Shown here in pieces: positions 9,446 to 18,324 of a DNA stretch of 58,285 nt. The stretch's first letter is position 1. The number at the start of each line of letters is the position of its first letter. Origin of the DNA: Novosphingobium mathurense (GTDB lineage Bacteria > Pseudomonadota > Alphaproteobacteria > Sphingomonadales > Sphingomonadaceae). Below the pieces are notes generated by a model. It saw only the letters and a program-made list of their open reading frames with translations. It did not search any database and was not told where the DNA came from. Where the stretch lies: NCBI RefSeq assembly GCF_900168325.1, contig NZ_FVZE01000012.1, positions 1 to 58,285 on the forward strand, in the 5' to 3' direction. Both the position numbers and the translations under genes were made by a program.

Positions 9446-10563
9446 GCCACGCCCTCTATCTCGACGATGTCGCCCACGATCCGGTAGCGCGCATTGAGGC
9501 CCGCTTCCTCGGTCACGGCCCGCATGTAGTCGAGCGTCTGCGCGAACTCGTCGCTGCCCGATGCGGTAAACCGGGGAACCGCGTCACGGCCGATGTAGAG
9601 CGGCTGAAACCCTGCCCTCGTCATCCTGCCGTCCGCGATTTCGATCCGCGCGACCATGCCGAGCCGCGAAGCCGTCGGGAAATTGTAGAGACCTTCGAAG
9701 TCCGGCTCCCACTCTTCCGCCAGGACGCGGATCTCGTTCCAGCTCTTGGAAGCGGCATGCGCCTCGTCCATGCGCAGGTCGGTGGCGAAGTTCGAGAGCG
9801 AATAGAATACGGGCTTGCCGTCGATCACCTCGCACCCCTTGAGGATGTGCGCATGTCCGCCAAAGATCGCATCCGCCCCGGCGGCAATGGCCGCCCGGGC
9901 GACATCGCGCTGATAATCGGCGATTTCGGCGCGCACGAAATGGATACCCCAGTGCTGCGAGACGAAGACAAGGTCGGCCTCGGCTTTCGCGGCGCGAATA
10001 TCCGCTTCCATCGCGGCCAGATCCTCGCGATGCGGATATGTGTGGATGCGGGCCGGGGTGCCCGGCTGATCGTGCTCGATCTGTTCGTAGACGGTGAAGG
10101 CCCGCATCGGCGCGCAACCGGGCCGGCGTTCATCCGCCCAATACCCTTGCGGCAGAATACTGGAATAGGCGAGCACGGCAATACGTGTGCCATCGCCCAG
10201 CGTGAACATTGCCGGGCTGCGGGCCTCGCCGATATCCTTGCCTGCCCCGACGACGCAGATCCCTGCGGAATCGAGGTTGGCGCGGGTTTCGAAGAACGCT
10301 TCGGCGCCCCAGTCCATGCAATGGTTGCCCGCCATCGAAATGCAATTGAAGCCCGCCCGCGCCAGCGCAGCCGCGCCGTCAGGCCTTGCCAGCACGGCAT
10401 GGCGAGCCTGCGGAAGCCGCGTTCCGCGCTCGGCAAAACTGGTTTCCAGCTGGCCGAAGGTAACATCGGCTGCCTGCAATGCATCGCGTGTCGCCACGAA
10501 GCTTTCATCGTAAACCTCGCGATCCATCGCGAGGTCTCCGGTGGCGAGGAAAAGCTGCGTCAT
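9442..10563 (-). CDS. CapA-family (PGA_cap) metallophosphoesterase-like protein
   Basis: 373 residues with the CapA metal-site pattern in order: ATGDLAMDRE near the N-terminus, GNHCMDWG (Asn80-His81), SQHWGIHF (His204) and GGHAH (residues 235-239). CapA/PgsA proteins are tied to poly-gamma-glutamate capsules, but many bacteria carry lone CapA-like genes inside catabolic clusters. There is no signal peptide, unlike capsule CapA, so this copy is probably cytosolic. It is the first gene of the five-gene operon and faces a divergent alpha/beta hydrolase across a 160-bp promoter region holding a LacI-type operator. Confidence 0.8.
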   Translation of the reverse strand: MTQLFLATGDLAMDREVYDESFVATRDALQAADVTFGQLETSFAERGTRLPQARHAVLARPDGAAALARAGFNCISMAGNHCMDWGAEAFFETRANLDSAGICVVGAGKDIGEARSPAMFTLGDGTRIAVLAYSSILPQGYWADERRPGCAPMRAFTVYEQIEHDQPGTPARIHTYPHREDLAAMEADIRAAKAEADLVFVSQHWGIHFVRAEIADYQRDVARAAIAAGADAIFGGHAHILKGCEVIDGKPVFYSLSNFATDLRMDEAHAASKSWNEIRVLAEEWEPDFEGLYNFPTASRLGMVARIEIADGRMTRAGFQPLYIGRDAVPRFTASGSDEFAQTLDYMRAVTEEAGLNARYRIVGDIVEIEGVA

Positions 10564-10674
10564 GAATGACCGCGAGCAGCCAGAGCCGCGACCTTGATGG
10601 CTGAGCGCATGAACATGCGGACCTCTCCCCTCTCATGACGATTGTAATGAATTATAGCTATGCTACATCTCTAC

Positions 10675-10686
10675 GCAAGCGCTTGC
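10675..10686. promoter_or_regulatory. LacI-type operator 1
   Basis: Perfect 12-bp palindrome GCAAGCGCTTGC with the central CpG typical of LacI/GalR-family sites. It lies 38 bases upstream of the alpha/beta hydrolase ATG and 112 bases upstream of the divergent CapA-led operon, so one repressor could control both. Confidence 0.6.
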
Positions 10687-10723
10687 AAGGCGCAATTGGC
10701 CCTCTGGAAGTTGGAGTATTTCA

Positions 10724-11704
10724 ATGCTTTCGACACGCAAAGCCGCTTTCGTTGCCCTGTTTCTCGCAACCGGCATCACGGTTGCCGCAAGAGCGCAGGA
10801 AGGGGCAAACCCCAGTCCCGCCGACATGGCGGCGGCCCAGGCGAAGCGTGACGCGATCCCCGATACGGCAGGCGACGGCCCCTTCCCCGCGATCATGGAG
10901 ACCGACCCTTCGCTCCCCGGCCATGTCATTTACCGGCCCAAGGATCTTTCAGCGATGGGAGGCCGGAAACTGGCGGTTCTTGCGTGGGGCAACGGCGGCT
11001 GTTCGGACGATGGAGCCAGTGCGCGGCTCCATCTCGCCGAAATCGCCTCCTACGGCTATCTGGTGATCGCGCCGGGCGAATGGCGCAGCGGCCCGCAGGC
11101 CACGGCTACCCGCAAGCCCTTCCGCGGCGCCGGCGCCGATGGCCAGTTGCCGCCGCCTGCCACGACCGCTGCAGATGTCCGCGCCGGAATCGACTGGGCA
11201 ATTGCCCAGAACGGCAAGTCGGACAGCCCTTATTCCGGCCGCATCGCGATCGACCAGATAGCCGTGGCAGGCCACAGTTGCGGTGGCCTGCAGGCCATAG
11301 AACTGGCCCCCGATCCCCGCGTGAAGACGGTCATGATCAACAATTCGGGCATCTTCAACAACGGGGTCCAAGCCATTGCAGGCCTGCACGTCGACAAGGC
11401 CATGCTCGACAGGTTCCACACGCCGACGCTCTACATCCTGGGTGGGCCGACCGATATCGCCTATGCCAACGGAGTGGATGACTTCTCCCGGATTGAAAAG
11501 GTGCCCGCAATCCTGCTCAACCTGCCGGTAGGCCACGGAGGCACATTCTTCGAACCGATGGGCGGCGCGGTCGCTCACGTCGCGGTCGACTGGCTCGAAT
11601 GGCAGCTGCGCGGGGACAGGTCAGCGGCACGGACGTTCAAGGGTCAGAACTGCCGCCTGTGCAGCGGAACCGACTGGACAATCGAGAAGAAGCGGATCGA
11701 CTGA
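10724..11704 (+). CDS. Exported alpha/beta hydrolase
   Basis: 326 residues with a signal peptide (AAFVALFLATGITVAARA, cleavage near residue 24) and the nucleophile elbow AGHSCGG (Ser185). Further family-like features are LAWGNGGCSDDG near the oxyanion region and the acid/His segments YILGGPTDIAY and PVGHGGTFF. It is likely a periplasmic esterase or lipase-like enzyme. GGAG upstream of the ATG serves as ribosome site. It is transcribed away from the CapA operon under operator 1 and converges on the second hydrolase with a six-base gap. Confidence 0.85.
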   Translation: MLSTRKAAFVALFLATGITVAARAQEGANPSPADMAAAQAKRDAIPDTAGDGPFPAIMETDPSLPGHVIYRPKDLSAMGGRKLAVLAWGNGGCSDDGASARLHLAEIASYGYLVIAPGEWRSGPQATATRKPFRGAGADGQLPPPATTAADVRAGIDWAIAQNGKSDSPYSGRIAIDQIAVAGHSCGGLQAIELAPDPRVKTVMINNSGIFNNGVQAIAGLHVDKAMLDRFHTPTLYILGGPTDIAYANGVDDFSRIEKVPAILLNLPVGHGGTFFEPMGGAVAHVAVDWLEWQLRGDRSAARTFKGQNCRLCSGTDWTIEKKRID

Positions 11705-11710
11705 CCCCGG

Positions 11711-13006
11711 CTAGTCGCAGCTGCGGCCGCGAAAACACGCTCGCAGCATCGGCGGCGGATCGTAGGATATGAAAGGCGCGCGCGAGTGCGGCCACCGTCC
11801 CGTGTCGAGCCGGCTTTCCAGTCTATCCAGCGATGCCAGTATCTCGTCCTGCGAAAAGGCACAGTGCCCGCTGCGTCGCACGTAGAGCGACTGGACCATG
11901 GTGCCGGGCGCGACTTCGCCATAGGCGCTCTGCAGCGAAGGGGACGTCATGCCATCCCCGATCGCCTGAACGGCAAGGAGCGGCACGCGCGGTTTCGCAT
12001 CCGGTGTGTAGTGCGCCATCATATAACTGACGGCAGCAGGCTTCGCAGAAATCCTCTTGGCACTTGCCAGTCGCGAAAGGTCCTCATCGAGGCTGAGGCC
12101 AGCGCTGCGGTAGAGGCCTTCCACCAATGCGGCACGTCCGGATCGTTCAAGCTGACGGCGATAATCGACGCCGGTGTTCCAGGAGAACGGTCCCCCGGCA
12201 CGGGCCTCCTGATCTTCCCGAGGCAGCATCACGCCCATGGCGAATGCATTCGCGATCTCGTCGACTTGCGCCTCGAAGTCGTCGGCAGACGGCTCCGGGC
12301 TGTCAGGCCCCGTCCATCCGGGGATACCGGCCAACACTCCTGCCAGCGCTATGCGCGCCCTGCCCTGGGCCGACTTGCGCGCCTGCGCGACGGCTGCAGC
12401 AACGCGGCGGCCGTTGGCCATGTCGTCCTTCACGCCGACCAACTGGATTCCTGCGTCCGGGGCAACCAGAGTGCGAAAGGCGAACGCCCCGTCCAGCGCC
12501 ATGTTCATCATCCCGACGGCACCGCCGATCGAACTGCACAGGGCAAGGGCTCCATCGATGCGCGGCTTGTCCTGTTCGGCCAGAGCGCCGGTTATCAGCC
12601 CGCCCATGGACATGCCCCAACCGATCACCCGGCGCGGCTTGCCGTACTGGCGGGCGAAAGCGTCCACCACGAGGGCCTGTGCGGGAACAGCTTGCGCCAA
12701 TGCCCAACCGCCCGAACCGTAATCCGACCCCGCCAGAGCATATCCACGCTCCAGCAGCGGCTCGACCACGCGCTCCGGAGCCGCTTCAGGCGCGCCCGAC
12801 TTCCTCGCATAGCCCCGGCTCCAAACCAGCAGGGTGCCGTTCCAGCGCTCCGGAACCCGGACAGACCACAGGACATCGCCTCCCAGCGGCGCTGCAGTGA
12901 CTGACGCCTTCTCGGCGAGAACCGGCGAACCGACGGAGGTCGCGCATGCGGCCTGCGATACGGCGATGACGGCGCAACTCAGCCAACGCAGGTATCCGAA
13001 AGCCAT
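11711..13006 (-). CDS. Exported alpha/beta hydrolase-like protein
   Basis: 431 residues from ATG at 13006, which has GGAG six bases upstream; an in-frame ATG at 13018 is less likely. The N-terminus is a signal peptide ending VSQAAC, so a lipoprotein is possible though the lipobox is weak. The nucleophile elbow is GWGMSMGG (Ser133), and GSDYGSGG precedes it. A C-terminal RRSGHCAFSQDE places the catalytic His. LacI-type operator 2 lies 53 bases upstream, sharing its core with operator 1, so this gene is probably coregulated with the uptake operon. Confidence 0.8.
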   Translation of the reverse strand: MAFGYLRWLSCAVIAVSQAACATSVGSPVLAEKASVTAAPLGGDVLWSVRVPERWNGTLLVWSRGYARKSGAPEAAPERVVEPLLERGYALAGSDYGSGGWALAQAVPAQALVVDAFARQYGKPRRVIGWGMSMGGLITGALAEQDKPRIDGALALCSSIGGAVGMMNMALDGAFAFRTLVAPDAGIQLVGVKDDMANGRRVAAAVAQARKSAQGRARIALAGVLAGIPGWTGPDSPEPSADDFEAQVDEIANAFAMGVMLPREDQEARAGGPFSWNTGVDYRRQLERSGRAALVEGLYRSAGLSLDEDLSRLASAKRISAKPAAVSYMMAHYTPDAKPRVPLLAVQAIGDGMTSPSLQSAYGEVAPGTMVQSLYVRRSGHCAFSQDEILASLDRLESRLDTGRWPHSRAPFISYDPPPMLRACFRGRSCD

Positions 13007-13058
13007 GAACTTCTCCATTTGCCGACGCAGACGAACGTATGTCCCCGCTGGAACATGC

Positions 13059-13070
13059 GCAAGCGCTTAC
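13059..13070. promoter_or_regulatory. LacI-type operator 2
   Basis: GCAAGCGCTTAC, matching operator 1 in 11 of 12 bases including the AAGCGCTT core. It sits 53 bases upstream of the minus-strand hydrolase start, in promoter position. Confidence 0.55.
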
Positions 13071-13118
13071 ATCGGTCAACGGATCTGGCTGTCTCCAAGG
13101 CAGGGTGAAGATCAACTC

Positions 13119-14180
13119 TCAAGCTGAATGCGCGTTATGTGGACCGGCCCCTGCAGTTTCGTGCCCTTCAATCGGAAGCGGTGTCATCGAAGCCATGACT
13201 TCGGACTGCGCCATCGGCCCTCTGCTTCGCCGCAAACGGTTCACCGCTCGATCGACGAGGACGGAAAGAATGAAAGAGGCCGGGATTGCGAGGAATACCG
13301 ACAACCCGGAAATCGACATGAGTGTCATCACCGGCACGTGAACCGCATACAATGGAAAGGAAATTCCGCCCAACTTGGTGGCGACGACCGGAGGCTCCCA
13401 CTTCAATGCAGCCGCCATCATGGCAGGGCACAAAATCAGAATGAAAACCAGGTCGATGAATATGTTGTGATAGCCGCTCAGCTCCGTCCCAATGAAGACC
13501 GCGGGCATCGTAAGAAATGCGACCGGAGCCGGAATGCCGATCGGGGGCGTATCCTTCCAGATGCGATAGAGCACGATGCCGAGTGGATAGCTCATCAGGA
13601 CCCGGGGCAATCCGCCCGCGAAACCAAATGCTCCCATACCGTCGATGCGCAGGATCGGCGCAGTCAAACCCCTGCAAATGAATATGGCACCCATTGCGAA
13701 GACGCAGAAAAGCAGCAGTCCTGTCCTTACCCGCCAGAACAGCACGGCATGCATGAGGTTCGCGACCAGCTCATAGAAGATCGACCACGCCGCCACATTG
13801 TAAGGATATGGTGCCCAGGCAGCCCAATAAGGCAGAAGCGCCATGTTAACTACAAATGCGAAGGCCGCGGTTTCGGTCAGGCCCATGCCTGTCAAAGCAT
13901 CTGGTATGCCGAGCAGGAAAGCGAATGCCATGACAGGCCATAGCCGCACATAGCGAAGGAACAGAAACTTGCCCGCCCCCAGTCCGGCAGCGAGACGGCC
14001 TTCATAGGTCCTGGCCATGACGTAACCGGACAACATGAAGAAGAAATCGACCGCAAGGTAGGCATTGTTCGACGTCATGCCGAGGCTGACAATTCCGATG
14101 TGGTGGAGCAAAACGCTCACAGCCGCGATGCCGCGCAGAGCATCAAGTCCATTGAGCCGCTTCATTGCCCAGAGCTTCAT
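13119..14180 (-). CDS. Acyltransferase family 3 membrane protein
   Basis: 353 residues, about ten membrane helices. The N-terminal RLNGLDALRGIAAVSVLLHH contains the conserved R-x-x-D-x-L-R-G and the catalytic-type His, followed by VDFFFMLSGYVMARTYE, the second family signature. These enzymes acylate (often O-acetylate) sugars of exopolysaccharide, lipopolysaccharide or glycolipids at the inner membrane. Met6 (14165) gives the more typical start MKRLNGLD. It lies beside glycosyltransferase genes, which fits surface-glycan modification. Confidence 0.88.
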   Translation of the reverse strand: MKLWAMKRLNGLDALRGIAAVSVLLHHIGIVSLGMTSNNAYLAVDFFFMLSGYVMARTYEGRLAAGLGAGKFLFLRYVRLWPVMAFAFLLGIPDALTGMGLTETAAFAFVVNMALLPYWAAWAPYPYNVAAWSIFYELVANLMHAVLFWRVRTGLLLFCVFAMGAIFICRGLTAPILRIDGMGAFGFAGGLPRVLMSYPLGIVLYRIWKDTPPIGIPAPVAFLTMPAVFIGTELSGYHNIFIDLVFILILCPAMMAAALKWEPPVVATKLGGISFPLYAVHVPVMTLMSISGLSVFLAIPASFILSVLVDRAVNRLRRSRGPMAQSEVMASMTPLPIEGHETAGAGPHNAHSA

Positions 14181-14367
14181 GGACGGCGCCGAATAGGCAA
14201 TTTAATTTATTGTAAGCGAGCCGTCACGAAGCTCCTCAGAACTTTGATCTTCTCGTCAAAGCCATACTAAACGACGGGTCTCAGCGGAGACATGCTACGG
14301 CCTCGAGACTACCCACGAAGCAACGCCCAATTGGGTTGCGCAACAAGCGGGTAAGCCGTGGCCTACC

Positions 14368-15861
14368 CTAGTGACAATCACCGAACACACCAATCGCAGC
14401 CTCATCACCTCGTTCATGCAGTGTGATGGCCCCGACGCGGTGGCAGTTTGCAGCAATGTACGACCACACGCGCTCGGTCGCATACCGGTTTACCGGTTCA
14501 TTGCGTGGGCTAAGCGCCGTGACCACTACTCCCGGTCGTCCCGCCAGAATGCGATCGACCTCGTGATCGGTCTCCAGATGGCTCACGTTGCGCTCGATCT
14601 CGGAATTGAGGTGCTGGGGGAAGACGAGTGGCGAGAGAAAGCGCTCGCCGGTCATCGCGTAAAGCCATGACGGCCCGTCGAAGACCAACATGCCTCTTCC
14701 CCGATCGTGCGCCTGAGCAAGTTGGGAGAGCTGTGCCATTTCCGTCCTGGCCTGCCGGCTCAAAGTGAAGTTCGTGGGGTCATACCATAAGGCATAGACC
14801 GCTATCAGTGCGGCAAAACCGATACGCCCTGCCCCTCCGCGAGCGAAAGCCAAACCGGCAGCAACGCTGAGCGGCACCAATAACGGAAGCGCATAATGCG
14901 CAAAAAAGGACAGCAGCACCAGCAACCCTACCGTTGCCGCCATGAGCCATCCCCCCAAGAAGATCAGCAGAGGCCGTTCGTTTCGAATGGCGACAAGCCC
15001 CCATAGGGCCAGCAAGACCACAGGGCCGATCCGCATTGCAAGGGCAAAGCTCAGGAAGGACAACTGCTCAGGTGGTCTGACCTGCTTTGTCAGCGAAGAC
15101 GTGACCATTGCATGCCACCATTCGTCACCATGGCCGATCGTCAGGTAGGCTGCGCCGATGGCAAGCGTCGGAATGGCGCCCAACAGCATCCAGCGCAGGA
15201 TCGGCCCGATCATGGCCCTGCGGTGACCTTGGCGCCAGAGGCCAAGGGCACACCACAGGCCCAGGAATGCGCCTTCGAACATGGCGGTAGGTTTGATCGC
15301 GATAGCCAGACCGCAAAGCGCCATGGCGACATCGATGCGGGAGACCCCCCGGTTGGTGAGCGGCGCTATCCGCTCTCGCCAGACCAGCATGGCCGCCGTC
15401 GCAATGAACAGATTGTAGAAAACAGGAGCTTGCCCGCCGAAACCGTTAAATGGTCCCAGAAGGACGAGATAAGCCAGTCCGCCCAACAGTGCGCCCTGAG
15501 GCTGCGTGCAATCCCGAAGCAACCGCCAGATAACCCACGCCGTTGCCGCTGCGAACATCGTTGCGCCCAACTGACAGGCAAGCACCGGGTCAGGAAAGAA
15601 GGCGAAAATCCAGTAGAGGACGAAAAGGCCGAAGGGCTTGCGATCCCAGACATCGACATAGGGGAGCGCCCCCTCATGCATCCGTTGCCCAACAAGCAGA
15701 TAGAACTGCTCATCCACGCCGAGATTGGGATTGCCGAAAGTCGAGCAGCGCAAAACCAGCGCAACAAGAGCGAACAAAGCGGCCAGCCAAGCAGCGCGCT
15801 TTGGCGACGAGACGGCGCCCACCTCCAACATCATCGTACGCCCGCCTCGCATTTTACCCAT
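14368..15861 (-). CDS. Glycosyltransferase family 39-like (GT-C) membrane protein
   Basis: 497 residues, about 11-12 helices. The first periplasmic loop holds LGVDEQFYLLVGQRMHEGALPYVDVWDRKPFG. Its D-E pair followed by Y-x-D-x-W-x-x-K-P is the GT39/ArnT-PMT pattern for a polyprenyl-phosphate-sugar transferase. The start may be the ATGATG at about 15834, which has GAGG upstream. It faces the spermidine-synthase-like gene across a 0.2-kb AT-rich promoter region. The acceptor cannot be told from sequence. Confidence 0.75.
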   Translation of the reverse strand: MGKMRGGRTMMLEVGAVSSPKRAAWLAALFALVALVLRCSTFGNPNLGVDEQFYLLVGQRMHEGALPYVDVWDRKPFGLFVLYWIFAFFPDPVLACQLGATMFAAATAWVIWRLLRDCTQPQGALLGGLAYLVLLGPFNGFGGQAPVFYNLFIATAAMLVWRERIAPLTNRGVSRIDVAMALCGLAIAIKPTAMFEGAFLGLWCALGLWRQGHRRAMIGPILRWMLLGAIPTLAIGAAYLTIGHGDEWWHAMVTSSLTKQVRPPEQLSFLSFALAMRIGPVVLLALWGLVAIRNERPLLIFLGGWLMAATVGLLVLLSFFAHYALPLLVPLSVAAGLAFARGGAGRIGFAALIAVYALWYDPTNFTLSRQARTEMAQLSQLAQAHDRGRGMLVFDGPSWLYAMTGERFLSPLVFPQHLNSEIERNVSHLETDHEVDRILAGRPGVVVTALSPRNEPVNRYATERVWSYIAANCHRVGAITLHERGDEAAIGVFGDCH

Positions 15862-16070
15862 TGATTATCGCAAATCCGCAATGGCAGCTTGAAAAGCAAG
15901 GGTGAAAACATGGTTGGACCGAAACAAATCAATCGATAAGGTTCGACAGGGAACTAAAGTTAAAATTAACTAAAATTTTGCCTTCGATATACTATTGTCG
16001 TGCCAATACGACTTTTCAGGAAGTCGCAGATCGACCGGTACAACTCTCATTCCTGGGACTGCACTGGACG

Positions 16071-18197
16071 ATGGGGCAGCCATCCGTGGCAAGGCAAGGA
16101 TTGGGGGGACCAGAATTGCTCAGAGTCGAAGGCGAGCCGACCGATCCGTCCTTGATGGACAATGTTACACCTCCTGACAGGCCGCCGGAAACGGAGCTTG
16201 CTGGCGGTGGCGAAAGGTCCAGGACAATCTTGCGCCTGCTGCTGGCCAGCGCCCTGATGCTCTTTCTTGAACTTGCACTGATCCGCTGGCTCGGCGCGAA
16301 TGTCGTTCATCTCTCCTACTTTTCGAACTTCATCCTGCTCGGGTCTTTCCTTGGAATCGGCGCCGGTTTTCTCATCAGCAGGAAGAGCTGGTCGATCTGG
16401 CCAGCCTCTATGCCCCTGCTCAGCATCCTTGTCGCCGGCGTCCTGCGTTTTCCGGTTACGATCGAACGGAGCGGTTCGGAGATCATCTATTTCACATCGC
16501 TCGAGGTAAACGGTCCCCCGGCTTGGCTCGCCCTGCCGGTCATTTTCGTGCTGGTCGCCATCGTTCTGGCAGGACCGGCCGAGGTGGTCGGACGCTGCTT
16601 CGGCAAGCTGCCGCCGCTTACCGCGTATCGCTACGATCTCATGGGCTCCCTGATCGGGATCGCAGCCTTCACCGGGCTCAGCTTCCTCCATGCACCTTCC
16701 GTCGCCTGGGGCGCGATCGCGTTTCTCGTCTATCTCGTACTGGCGAGCCCCTCTCGCCGCCTCGTCACTTGTGCCTGGGCCCTGGTGCTGGTCGGCAAAC
16801 TCCTGATGGAGACGATGAACCCGTCCGTCAGCTGGTCGCCCTACTACAAGGTCATGACTGAACCTGTTGGCCCCCCTGAGCAGGGCTTGCTGCTGATTGG
16901 CGTCAATGGCGTACCTCATCAGCTCATGGCTCCCGCGAAGTGGAAGCTCGAACAGGGCGAACGGATCTATGAAACGCCCTATCTGCGGCTCCCTTCCAAT
17001 CCTCTGAAGGATGTCCTGATCGTCGGCGCAGGTTCGGGATCGGACGTTTCCATCGCGCTCACCGAAGGCGCAGGCCACATCGATGCGGTCGATATCGACC
17101 CGCGCATCATGGAAATCGGTGCGGAACGGAATCCGGACCGTCCCTACTCGGACAAGCGCGTGGTGCGACACGTCAATGACGGGCGTGCATTCCTGGAAGG
17201 TACGGACCGCAAGTACGACCTGATCCTCTTCGCGCTACCTGACTCTCTCACACTGGTCAGCGGTGCTTCCCAGATCCGGCTTGAGTCGTTCCTCTTTACA
17301 GAGGAGGCGATGGAGTCCGTGCGTCGGCATCTCAAGCCGGGCGGCAGCTTCGCCATGTACAATTATTACCGCGAAACCTGGCTGATCGACAGACTGGCAG
17401 GGACGGTGGCCAAGGCCTTCGGGCACGCGCCGTGCGTCGACACCTTCTCCGGAGCTCAGGCGGTGATCGCGGTCGGTGTCGACAAGGCGGACCAGAGCTG
17501 CGCCGGTGTCTGGGCGCCCAAGTCACCCAAAACAGTCATCAAGCCCGCGACCGACGACGCTCCATTCCTCTATTTCAAGGGCGGCGCATTCCCGCAGCTC
17601 TACACAGTCACGCTGATCTGCATCCTGCTGGCATCGATCGCCGCCGTGCGCGCACTGGGCGGACCGCTGCGGCCGATGCGCCCTTATGCGGACCTGTTCT
17701 TCATGGGCGCGGCATTCCTGCTGCTGGAAACCAAGAACGTGGCGACTTTCGCCCTGCTTTTCGGGACGACCTGGTTCGTCAATGCCCTCGTCTTCTCGGG
17801 CGTACTGGTCATTGTCCTGGCGGCAGTCGAAACGACACGCAAATTTCGCACGCCGCCCCTGCCGGTAATCTATGCAGGCATCGCCGCCTCGTTGGCACTG
17901 GCGTGGGCAATCCGTCCGGACTGGCTGCTTCCCCTGCCCTTCCTTCCGCGCCTTCTGGCTGCAACGATCCTGGCGTTCCTGCCGATCTACCTCGCCAACG
18001 TGGCCTTCGCGAAGCGCTTCCAGAGCTCCTCGGACTCGCAATCCGCCTTTGCTATCAACCTGCTCGGTTCGATCGTCGGCGGATGTCTGGAGTATTCCGC
18101 TTTGGTAACGGGCTACAATAACCTGCTTATCGTGACAGGCCTGCTCTATCTGGTGGCATTCCTGCTGATCCCGAAAGCACGCGGAGCCCGCGGCTAA
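16071..18197 (+). CDS. Membrane protein with embedded spermidine-synthase-like domain
   Basis: About 708 residues if the ATG at 16071 is used; ATG at 16155 is also possible and neither has a clear ribosome site. The first seven helices (from LLLASALMLFLELALIRWLG) are followed by a soluble Rossmann domain with VLIVGAGSGSDVSIAL, HIDAVDIDPRIMEIG, VNDGRAFL and YDLILFALPDS, the spermidine-synthase/methyltransferase pattern. More helices follow. Such fusions are widespread and poorly characterised; the embedded domain may not make polyamines. The adjacent glycan genes give no firm clue. Confidence 0.8.
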   Translation: MGQPSVARQGLGGPELLRVEGEPTDPSLMDNVTPPDRPPETELAGGGERSRTILRLLLASALMLFLELALIRWLGANVVHLSYFSNFILLGSFLGIGAGFLISRKSWSIWPASMPLLSILVAGVLRFPVTIERSGSEIIYFTSLEVNGPPAWLALPVIFVLVAIVLAGPAEVVGRCFGKLPPLTAYRYDLMGSLIGIAAFTGLSFLHAPSVAWGAIAFLVYLVLASPSRRLVTCAWALVLVGKLLMETMNPSVSWSPYYKVMTEPVGPPEQGLLLIGVNGVPHQLMAPAKWKLEQGERIYETPYLRLPSNPLKDVLIVGAGSGSDVSIALTEGAGHIDAVDIDPRIMEIGAERNPDRPYSDKRVVRHVNDGRAFLEGTDRKYDLILFALPDSLTLVSGASQIRLESFLFTEEAMESVRRHLKPGGSFAMYNYYRETWLIDRLAGTVAKAFGHAPCVDTFSGAQAVIAVGVDKADQSCAGVWAPKSPKTVIKPATDDAPFLYFKGGAFPQLYTVTLICILLASIAAVRALGGPLRPMRPYADLFFMGAAFLLLETKNVATFALLFGTTWFVNALVFSGVLVIVLAAVETTRKFRTPPLPVIYAGIAASLALAWAIRPDWLLPLPFLPRLLAATILAFLPIYLANVAFAKRFQSSSDSQSAFAINLLGSIVGGCLEYSALVTGYNNLLIVTGLLYLVAFLLIPKARGARG

Positions 18198-18324
18198 CTC
18201 GCAGGGACATGGCGGAGGGCGCCGTGCTTCCTGAAAACCTGTTGCGATTGATCGACGTATCGGTTCGAGGGATCTATGGCTTCGCCACTAAAAGACCATA
18301 CGACTTTCCAAGAGGCGTGAGCGC

